Shown here piece by piece: positions 22,231 through 32,618 of a stretch of 64,000 bases of DNA. The position numbers and the translations under genes were made by a program. The notes beneath the pieces are model-generated. The model was not told where the DNA came from, made no database searches, and saw nothing but the letters and a program-made list of their open reading frames with translations. This DNA comes from Beaufortia kweichowensis. Taxonomy: Eukaryota; Chordata; Actinopteri; Cypriniformes; Gastromyzontidae. The stretch covers positions 15,474,200-15,538,199 of the forward strand of contig CM032807.1 in assembly GCA_019155185.1 (NCBI GenBank), written 5' to 3'. Each line of letters begins with the position of its first letter. Within the stretch, counting starts at the first letter, position 1.

Positions 22231-23639
22231 CTATCAAACAAACAATTAAACAAATGAAAAACCAAAATAATTATTTAACATAGTTTTTTAGATATTAAAA
22301 TGCACGTTTACATTCTATCAATGCAGATAACACTGTATTAAAGTTTAATTAAGCAATAAGGTGCTATAGGCTGTAGCCTTTCATAAAACGCTTAACACAC
22401 AACAAAAAAGACTAATACATGTATTGAGGCAACTTTCATGAAATAAACGTACATTTTAAAACGGGTATCAGGAGGTGTCTTTATCTCCAGCGAAGCCGAA
22501 ACGAACAAAAACAAGCCAACCGTCTCAAAACGAAAACGATACGTCTACTCTTCTTCTATGCTACACGTCAATCATCTCTCTTTCCTCTACTGCCCCCTCC
22601 CGGATGCTCGCGGGATAGTTAAACTGCGGTCATGAAACTGCAGCTTGTAAATCCTAAACCTACATGCGACATTTCAGAACTATGATATTGGGGTTGTTCA
22701 TGTGTTCTCCGACTTATTTTGGAAATAGGAGACCTGACAAAAGCGTACAGTCTCCTTTATTAAGTAAATTTGGTCAAAGACTAGACGTGGTAGTGATATT
22801 ACTGTGAATGAGGAACACGTCAAGACAACTCGGATTTTACACCTTTAAAACGGAAATAACGTCCGGATTCAGTAACAATATAGTAATAAAAGAAAATGAT
22901 CCTAAAATAAACTTGTGTATATTATCACGGTAAAACAATGGTTATTTTACGTAGCTGTATGGAAACGTTTAACATCCATTTGCACTTTTAATGTACAAAA
23001 AAACATTATCATATCACAAATGATGTACGATATGTTCTCAGTTGTTTACACTAGATCCGACATTTATTTTCCAACAAACTAATGCACATGCACGTGTTTC
23101 TGTGGCAGAAATATTTTGTCGTGTTATGTTAACAAAAACACACACATCATTTATATTTGACAAGTATGTAATGCGTATATTTTCTTACAACTTTGTTATT
23201 TTAAATATTTATAGATGTGGTAATTTTGAGGACAAAAGCTTATTGTTTGTGTCAGATTGCTGTCTGAATGTTTTCTGTATCACTGTGTGAATTGTGATTC
23301 CATTTACCAATGATATCTGTGATGATTTATAGCGATTGGGATGCTTCTCTTAAAATATACAAGAAAATCTTTAGGACTTAGGCTTCAGGAAGAAATATAA
23401 GGACAATTTTCATCATGTTTTTTTTAAGTTGGGGTTCAGGGCTTCTGTATCTTCAATAGTAATTAAAATACGTAAAAATGTATAATTTCTAGTGTTAAAC
23501 AATTCAGTATAACAGTATAACCTTGATTTAAATCATAGTTATCATCAGCCTGGTTTTCACAGACAGGTTAAACTGTTTGTCTTGTTTTTCAGTGTATTAT
23601 TTATATAAATGCAGTTGAATGTCTTATCTCCTATGTCAT

Positions 23640-24227
23640 CATCACCAGACACGCCCCTTGTGTAAGTCCCGCCCCAGGTTGTGAACATGTCCAATCAGAG
23701 TGAAGTTTACTCGGAGAAGATCTATTTAAAAGTTACTGTGATTATTATTACACGACTGCGAATAGGACATTCTGGTTTAAATCACTCATTGTATATCCTG
23801 TAGTGAAGCGGAGATTGTTGAGCATGTACTTCTACATTGTACTGTATTTACCAAACAAAGAGACGAGCTGATTAAGAAATTGAAGGATCTAAATATAACA
23901 GTTGATCAAATCTATTAAGTTGTGCTTCGGAACAATCAAGAGTGCAGAGAGAAATACTTAATTATGTCGAAATAACAGAATTGGAAAGAAGAATTTAAAT
24001 GTAATATATTTTTGTCTTATTCCCCGTCGATGCTTCACAGTCCAGTTGGTGGCGGTAATACACCATAAGTTGGCTTGTCAACCGCCAATAAACGACACAA
24101 GAAGAAGAAGAAGAAAAGTTGCAGCGCGAGAACAAGAGACTGACTGAAATCATCTGGACAAACACAAATCTGCGTCAAGAGATCTGCGGGATATCAAGAT
24201 CTTCAAGATCACTAACCTCTTCAAGAG
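23640..24227 (+). promoter_or_regulatory. Promoter cassette and exon 1, copy d (gene G), split by a LINE
   Basis: CGCCCC motifs, CCAAT at about 23691 and TATA-like CTATTTAAAAG at about 23723 match copy b. A 5'-truncated LINE (23741-24115) then separates the TATA region from the untranslated exon, which resumes GTTGCAGCGCGAGAACAAGA and ends TCAAGAG at 24227 before the donor GTTAGTG. Confidence 0.65.
23741..24115 (+). mobile_element. 5'-truncated non-LTR retrotransposon (I/Nimb-like LINE)
   Basis: Translation gives TRLRIGHSGLNHSLYI and, after a frameshift, AEIVEHVLLHCTVFTKQRDE, typical of the C-terminal end of an I-clade-type LINE ORF2. The 3' end reads CAGTTGGTGGCGGTAATACA, then ACCGCCAATAAAC and a (GAA)n tail, as in many fish LINE copies. 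The flanks share AAAAGTT, probably the target-site duplication. Dead copy. Confidence 0.75.
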
Positions 24228-24428
24228 GTTAGTGCACTTTAGTGATATTACTGTGTTGAACACCTAATAAAAGCTCACAGACTTTTGCGTTATTAAGTAA
24301 TTATTATTATTAAAGTATTGAGTTGGTCAAAAACAAGACGTCGATGTGATAATACTGTGAATAAACTATAGACCATTTATTGACACAATAATGTGGTTTC
24401 ATACTGTGAGTAAAATAATAGTTAAACT

Positions 24429-24651
24429 CAGTAGCGGCTCCTGACCAAAATGTTTGGAGGGGCTTATCAAACCTGAAGCAATGCGATGAAATGTTAACAT
24501 ATCCACCTCACTTTATGACTTATAACAGTCTAAAATGTCTTCAGAATAAGGATGAACATTTTTGAGTTAACAGTTAATTAGGACTGTTTATATAGAGTTC
24601 TATGTTTTCAAGTGTCTGAATATTTTGGCCCATACAGACGAGCCGCGCCTG
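24429..24651. mobile_element. hAT-type MITE with exact 8-bp target duplication
   Basis: Termini are CAGTAGCGGCTC and GAGCCGCGCCTG, inverted repeats with two mismatches. GTTAAACT flanks both ends (24421-24428 and 24652-24659), the 8-bp duplication typical of hAT elements. The paralogous position near 16580 in gene F lacks the insert. 223 bases, non-coding. Confidence 0.85.
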
Positions 24652-25086
24652 GTTAAACTAATACAGCGTTCCAGACAACTCAGATTAATGATTTCACACC
24701 TTAAAATAGAAAATAACGTCCGGATTTAGTAACATTAAAAGAACATTAAAGTTGTGTGTAACCCAGTCATTTTACATATAAGGAACGTCCATTTGCACTT
24801 TTAATTTACAAAAAATGCTGTCTTTCTGTCGTGATCATTCACTTACTGCTATTAGCAAAACATTATCAATGTGACTACAGTATGTAGATATTTATAGATG
24901 TGTTAATTATGAGGACAAAAGCTGATTGTTTGTGTCAGATTGCTGTCTGAATGTTTTCTGTATCACTGTGTGAATGTTGCTGCCATTTACACTATAGACA
25001 CTGACACTGTATTATTATCTTCATAAGGGAAAGAATAATCACTGTTTCTTGGTAATGTATGTGTGGAGGTGTCCGGGAGGGGGCAG

Positions 25087-25128
<42 letters not shown>

Positions 25129-25476
25129 GGTATCGTTTTCGTTTCGAGATTAAATGCATTGGTCGTGTTGTTTTTGTTCGATTCGGCTTTGCTTTATGTT
25201 GGAAATCTCCTGATCATAAAAGTTGCATTCACTCCTTTAGTCTTTAGTTTTTTGTTGTGTGGTAAGTGTTTTATAAAACCTTATTACTTAATTAAACTTT
25301 AATACAGTGTTATCTGCATTGATGGAATGTAAACGTGCATTTTAATATCTTAGAAACTTAAATAATTGTTAAATAATTATTTTGTTTGTTTGTCAGGAAG
25401 GTGAAGACGTGAGTGATACAGACCATCAATAACTGAAACCTTGTGTAATAGCACAAGGGATTCTGGTCACTTGCAA

Positions 25477-26271
25477 ATGAAAAGAGGAAAGAAAAGAACA
25501 GAAGCCTGCAAATCTTTTACTTGCCCTCAATGTGAAAAGGGATTCACAAGAAAATGGAACCTTGTGGAGCACATGAGAATCCACAGCGGAGAGAAGCCTT
25601 TCACATGTCCTCAGTGTGATAGAGGTTTCACATTTAAAAAATACCTTAAAGGTCACATTAGAATTCACACTGGAGAGCGTCCATACTCATGTCTTCATTG
25701 TGGAAAGAGTTTCTCACATGGATACAGTCTTAATGTCCACATGAGAATTCACACTGGAGAGAAGCCTTTCACATGTTCTCAGTGTGAGAAAAGATTCTCA
25801 GCCAAAAAAGATCTTATAATTCACATACGAATTCACAGTAGAGAAAAACCATACCCATGTCTTCAGTGTGAAAAGAGTTTTACAAGAAAATCATTTCTTG
25901 ATGTCCACATGAGAACTCACACCAGAGAGCGTCCATACACATGTCCTCAGTGTGAAAAGAGTTTCACAAGGAAAAATGTTCTTGTTGTCCACATGAGAAG
26001 TCACATTGGAATGCGCCCATACTCATGTCTTCAGTGTGAAAAGACTTTTGTACGCAAAATATTACTTGATAACCACATGAGAATTCACACCGGAGAGCGT
26101 CCGTACACGTGTCTTCAGTGTGGAAAAAGATTCACAAACAAACCTAATCTCGAGAGACACATGAGAAATCACACAGAAGAGCGTCCAGACGTATGTCTTC
26201 AGTGTGGAAAGACTTTCAAACATACGAAAAGTCTTTACAAACACATGAAAATTCACAGAAATGAGCGCTGA
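25477..26271 (+). CDS. C2H2 zinc-finger protein with nine fingers, 5' end damaged (G)
   Basis: From ATG 25477 (MKRGKKRTEACKSF) this gives 264 residues with nine C2H2 fingers, paralogous to gene F. F's fingers 6 and 7 are missing, an in-frame loss of 56 residues. The 5' part is rearranged. The FiNZ exon (after AG at about 25397) runs straight from GATACAGAC into CATCAATAACTG, so about 220 bases containing the donor, the intron and the start of the finger exon are gone. The paralogue's ATGGCAGAGATATC is reduced to AAGGGATT. The FiNZ codons are then out of frame or stopped, leaving ATG 25477 as the first usable start. A zinc-finger-only product is possible; it may also be degenerating. Confidence 0.7.
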   Translation: MKRGKKRTEACKSFTCPQCEKGFTRKWNLVEHMRIHSGEKPFTCPQCDRGFTFKKYLKGHIRIHTGERPYSCLHCGKSFSHGYSLNVHMRIHTGEKPFTCSQCEKRFSAKKDLIIHIRIHSREKPYPCLQCEKSFTRKSFLDVHMRTHTRERPYTCPQCEKSFTRKNVLVVHMRSHIGMRPYSCLQCEKTFVRKILLDNHMRIHTGERPYTCLQCGKRFTNKPNLERHMRNHTEERPDVCLQCGKTFKHTKSLYKHMKIHRNER

Positions 26272-26576
26272 TGACCATGTTATTAATATGAAAATTGTTT
26301 CACAAAAGCTGCATCAGTGTTTACGATTACATTAACCTACAGGTGTGAGTCTGTTCACACGACACATTACAGGTACAGTTGGGATACTGTGATCTCTTTA
26401 TAGCCTTAACAAAAAAACTACGTGCCTGTCCCATCTCACCGTCAGCCTGGCCTAATGAACTGTCTTTTGTCCCCATTTCCTTTCTGTCTGTCTGTCTGTC
26501 ATCCACCGCCAAAGCCTCACCCTCCCTCCTCTCTTGGACAATTTGTGGCATGAGGTCATGCTTTCTGGGAGGAAAA

Positions 26577-26849
26577 CTGTCACAGTGACACCAAGAGAAC
26601 TTCATCATCCATCGCACCTCCATCTTGATCACTCTTACACCTGTCACCAATGACTAATGAAGCCTTGTGTCTCTCTCTGTTCTTGTTGTAATGTGTCATG
26701 TGTCAATTTTTCTGTGGATGTTATTAGCCTGTTCCTGTTGTATTACCTGTGGATGTCTCTGTGGATTTATTCACCTGTTTTTCACCCAGTAAAGTTTGCA
26801 TTTCCCATTCTGAATCTTGTGTCTGTGCCTTCAATCTATCTTGTGACAA
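26577..26849. repeat. Possible solo LTR
   Basis: Bounded by TGTCACAGTG and CTTGTGACA, which form the short TG...CA inverted termini of LTRs, about 273 bases, with an AGTAAAG polyadenylation-like motif near the 3' end. No clear target-site duplication was found, so this is tentative. Confidence 0.25.
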
Positions 26850-26879
26850 CTATCAATGTATTTTGTTCTTAAGATGATT

Positions 26880-28273
26880 TTAAGTGATACAGAAGCTGAC
26901 TGTAGTGCTTTGTCTATGTGTAGGAGATCTTTTACACTGGTTATTACAAAATTAAAATCTCATTTGATAACTGTTTCACATGAGAACTGGATTGCTGGAT
27001 AAATGCATAAAGACAAAAATTCAGATTATTTCTGCAAATGTTTTTTTTACATTTAAAAAAAAAATAAAAATACCAAAGAACCACCATAAACTACGTATCA
27101 TTGTAATTGTTTATTTATTGGATTTATGTTTCATCTTTCATAGCTGTCGTTAGATATCAATCATAAGCCCCATATATTTATGAGTATAACACACAGCATA
27201 ACAAAATGATGTAATAAATCTTGTGCTAAATAGAAATATATTAAATAAAAACAAACAATAAGTACAAACAATCCCTTCAGTAACATAGGCACGAAAGTAA
27301 CTGCAATAAATCTTCACAGAACATAATTATTTATATTTGTATTCTCTTTCCTTAACCCTGCTTATTAAACATATATGACAATGTACTGTATTGTGTGATT
27401 AAAAGCCAACAACTCACCAAGATAAACAAACACGTGACTTAATAAAAACAAAGGCAGAATTTTCATTTTGGGATGAACTTTACCTTTAAGCTAATGTAAA
27501 TTTATTTTGTAATGAATGAATGAATGAAAATGGCCAAGAAAATACTGCACTCATAATGTATGTAAAATATGTATATGTAAAATAAATAAAAAATCATTTA
27601 CATGGTATAGAGCACCACTGTCTCAAACATGAACATACAGTAAACGTCTAATACACAAAGACTCGTAGCAGGGCTCTGGAATGATTCTAGAAATGAGGGA
27701 ATAAAGGACAATTACATTTGCTTTGTCGAAGTTTTATAGATTATTGCCATGCATTTTAAACATAAAGACACACCCTCTTAGATTAGATTTTAGACTTTGA
27801 AAACAGTTTCTTTTTCAATCACATTGCTGTAAATAACTAAAGTTGTTCTATTAGACCCCCAACAAACCAGAACAAAAAAAAAAGAACATTTCTAACTCTA
27901 AACTTTTGTAGTATAAATTTGCATATGTTTTGGTTTTATGTTATGGAATAACAGTGCATGTCTTACAACTTCATCAAAAACAAAACCTCAGAGCGGGTAG
28001 AATAAAAAAAGTTCAAAAAATGTTAAAAACTGAAAATCAGAAACACACAAATATCATGTCCTGTGTTTCCAGAATAATACACTTTATATCTTCACACATC
28101 ATGAGATCAGTCAACATTCAATAAAGAATAAACAAAAGCCACACAGAAAAAAGTCAATTCAACAAAACGATAAAGAAAAACATGATCAACTGTGTAATGT
28201 TACTTCATATGACATGGTTAGCAGGGAATAATAAAAAACTGGAATGATGGATATTCACAAACCTAAAACATAT
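26880..28273 (-). other. prox1 3' flank, probably including its 3' UTR
   Basis: AT-rich and without coding potential, directly downstream of the prox1 stop. Vertebrate prox1 transcripts have long 3' UTRs, so much of this may be transcribed. An AATAAA on the minus strand occurs at about 27115. No other gene is seen. Confidence 0.4.
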
Positions 28274-31200
28274 TTAATCGTGTAGAAGTTCCTGAAGACA
28301 GTTTTTGGATTTGAAGATCTCTGGGACATCACAGTCCAGTTTGCAGATGACTTTATAAATTGCCTTCTTCCACGATGGATCTGCGTCTTTACCGGACACA
28401 ACTGCGTTGAAGAATTCTCGTAATGTTATCTGAGCAACCTCCAAGAAACGTTCAGGAACCTGCAGGAGACACACGTAAGATGTTACTGTAAATAAATGGC
28501 ACACAAAAACATAATGGAGACATCAGGTTATAGTGTTCAGATACCAACATCTGAAAAATGTGTCACAAAGGCCAACCCACACAGACCAACAAGTAAAACA
28601 CAAATCAAATCATAGAGTTTGAAGCTTACTGTCTACTGTAACTTTGACTGATTAGCGTTTGTCTTTTTTAAGTTCTATATTAAGGAAATGAAATAACCAA
28701 TATATTGACTAATAAAGCCACCTCCCTGTGTATCTTAGCTATGCACGTGTGTACGTTCATCACACACACAAACGCACAGATCTTTGAGCTAGTGGAGACT
28801 TCTCATTAACACAATAGTTTCACATCTAATAATAATGACACAACATATAGATAATTACAAACAAAAAAAGAATTTAGGACAATAAACCATAGACATGCAG
28901 AGATGTTACACAACTTTCAGCAAACAAGATTTAAGAACAATAACATTAAATCATAAAATAAAATAATCTGGATTTGGGTAAATTTGATAAATTCATATCA
29001 ACTTTTGATGTCAGACAAAAATCTGATCACCTTTAAATCAATGAGATTTCTGACTCTTTTTCTCAGGAGAAATAACACACCATTAATTGATTTGTCAAAT
29101 ATCAAACTATTTCTAAGAGAAGTATTTTCAGTCATCACCTGAATCAGGCCAATCTAGATTGTATTAAGCATAAAACTCTCCTTGCCTATAAAATATCCAG
29201 ACTATCACATCCAATAAATCTTCTCATTCATAAACCTACTGACTGAGATTGACGCAAGATGAGTCTGAAAATGTCCTCCACAACTTATAAAAGTGATCAG
29301 GCTTGGTAACAAATTACTTATCAGTTTAAAGGAAGACAAATGTTTCTTTCCAAATATTGAGTGACCATGAAGACGAGAAGAGAGACAAGAGGACACGTCA
29401 CAGATGAGAGAGAAGAAAACATGCAGACAATGTGATGAAGCGAAATTGAAGAAAAGATTCACTTTCTTCATCTGTCTAAAGTACCAGATCATGAGGGAAA
29501 CATTTATCAGAGCTGATCAAAAAAAACAAAACACTGGCACTAATTATACATGTCAATTATACATATACATGTCATGACAATAAAGCTACATTTGAATTTA
29601 ATATTTTATATATCAGTTGTAATAAAAAGTAAAAAAACTAAACTAATACATGTCTTAGTTACATGTCTCATTTCACTAGCATTGACACTATGTTTCCTCT
29701 ATATAGCCCGAAGCGAACACTTCTTTTACACCTGATGAGATGAAAAGACAGGACGACATCCTAACCCAACGTTTAGACGTTTAGTTTCTACAGTCACATC
29801 AGTTATGGTCTATCACAGACAGTCTATGTACATATAACTGAAACTTCATCAGATCTAATGTAATTAAGACACTAGCAGTGCTGACTGTCCTTTTATAAAT
29901 AAAACTTTGACTTATTTTAGCATATATAACAGCTGTAAAACATACTACATTTCAAATGAAAAAGATACTATACTATAACTAAACAAAATGTATGTTTTAG
30001 ATAAATTGAGGAAACCTAGAAATATTAACCTATATAGGAAAACATTAAGGCCAGTATTAATGGAAGTAATAAGAGGTTTTGTTTGTTACGGTGAATAAGT
30101 CGCGACTGAAGGGGTTGTTAGATGCAGCGTTAAGTGGATTAACCCCTTCAACCCCTTTAGCTGAACACTTATCACACAAATATTAAAGCCTAAAAATATG
30201 TCTCAAAGCATCTTTCATGAAGTAAAATGACTAAAAGTCTTTCTTCCGCTGGATAAAACCGTCTGTGAGTGAGTGTGAGATATGTTTCTGTTGTGATACA
30301 CACAATCACAACTGTTTTTATCAAGAAGAAAACACAACTATTATTGACCAATCACAATCAACAACTGAAACTAACCATTTCATAGATGAAAAAACACCAG
30401 GATCTATTGAGAACAGTATTTTTTAGCCCACACCAGACAAAGTGTACGCCTTGTTTTATACAATGGAAATCATATGACTTCAGATGATTTGGAATCTTTC
30501 AGCTGACCTGACCTGTCATTGGTTGAAAAGCTGTTAAAATTATTATATTTTTTCATTTTGTAATCTAAGCATATTTTTGAAATGACATCCTAAAATGTTT
30601 CTTTAGTGAACTTCCTTTAAGAATAGTAAAACTGATCCAAACTCTGGAGTTGACCTTGTAGAGAGAATGCTACAGTGACTCAGTCTTACTTCTTCTGGGA
30701 ACATGTTTGTGTTTGATCTGCGCTGACCAAACACACGCTGACCGTGAGAGATAAAGAAAGTGATATACTTCAAGGATCCATGAATGGTGTACACACGTTC
30801 TGAAGCGCTCTGGTTAATCCATAACCAAACCCACATGAGAATAGTGCGCTTCTCATGCAGCGTCAGAAATCTCTCGGGTTGTTTGGAGCTCTCACAGATG
30901 ACCTCTCTGAAAGCAAAGCTTTAACACGAGCAGCCTTGATGAAGAGGAAGTAAACACATTCATCTCACTGGCCTTGAGTCCAGCCCTGCGTTTCACTCTC
31001 ACAACGTTATATCGTTACATCTGAAGGTGTTGTTTTTCACTTTGGTGCTCAAGGTCAGGTGTGGATATCCAAAAGACTGTGTCGAACAATTAGAAGAACA
31101 CAGTGATATCACTTTAGAAATCTGAATCCTGACTTCAGCACAATCGCTCACCTGAAATGGCTGGTAAAACACAGTCAAAAGAGACAGTCAGCAAGCCCGC

Positions 31201-32587
31201 ATCTGAATCGCACCTTCCTTTAACTGCTAAATGTACGGTATGTTTTGCCACATTGGGAATATGAGAAGACCTCAATATCACATCCAGATCTATCTACTGT
31301 ACACTAAATCCATTCCTTTTATACTTTTTCTCTCTTATTTGCTTTATTCTGCGCTGTATGTAACTCAAGCCGCCACATCGGCAAATCTCACAAAATTCCC
31401 CAAGAACAGGTCAAGGTCATATATGACCCAAACAATAATGCATTACAAGCAAATGAATATGTTCTGTGTGCGGTGAATCTGCAAAATGAAAAAAAAAACA
31501 TGCAAAGAAGAAGAATAAGAGAAGAAAGAAAACAAAAAGAGCAGGTGAAATAACAAATCACATTAGCATCATAGATCTCAGAGACTCTTGAACAAAGTGT
31601 GTAAGTGTGTGTCTGATTCAGTTCAGTACTTACAGATGATGTACAATACTTTGGAAGAACATTGTAATGCTCTGTTTTGTTGCATTACAACCTGAAATTA
31701 CTGTGAAGAAACAAAATTTTTTCATTTTTTTGTGACACAAACAATAATCAGCACAAAACAGAAATGCAACTTCTTGGATTTTATTCCAAGATTGTCTTTA
31801 ATAATGTTTTGTTCATTCCAGTTAAACAATATGGACATGATGACTCAATATATCTTTAATTCTTGTTGTAATTAATTTAAAGAGTATGAGAATATTAAGA
31901 ATACTTATTTAAGGTACAGTAGGTAATGAGGGCAGCGTTGCTGGGTATTAAAGTTCACACGCGGCATTATTTAATAAACACACATACACACAGGCGCTTA
32001 CGGAAACAAACACACTCATATGTGGTTTAAGGTGAAGGCGGTTGGTTTATGTGTGAAATTTGCATGGCTTAGCACATTTTCCCTAAGCAAAGTTTTTATC
32101 AGATGTTAGTATCTTGTAGACACCTGCTGAGAAAATCCTTAACATGCAAAATACAACCCTTTCCACATCTTCACACACACACACACACAACGCAGTTAAC
32201 AGTAGATAGTGAAGTAGTATGCTGATCTCTATAGTATTTGCGTTTTCCTCATTTATGTATGTAAATAACAGCTGAAGTTCCTGAAACAATAACAACATGT
32301 GTGTGTGTGTGTTATTCTGTATATGTGTGTGTGTGTTATTCTGTATGTGTGTGTGTGTTATTCTGTACATGTGTGTGTGTGTATGTGTGTGTATGTGTGT
32401 GTTATTCTGTACATGTGTGTGTGTTATTCTGTATATGTGTGTGTGTTTGTGTGTGTTATTCTGTACATGTGTGTGTGTGTGTTATTCTGTATATGTGTGT
32501 GTGTGTGTGTGTTATTCTGTATATGTGTATGTGTTATTCTGTACATGTGTGTGTGTTATTCTGTACATGTGTGTGTGTGTGTTATTC

Positions 32588-32618
<31 letters not shown>

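Noticed and set aside
25441..25476. Start of gene G at 25441
   Set aside because: The codon there is TTG, not ATG; the first in-frame ATG is at 25477.
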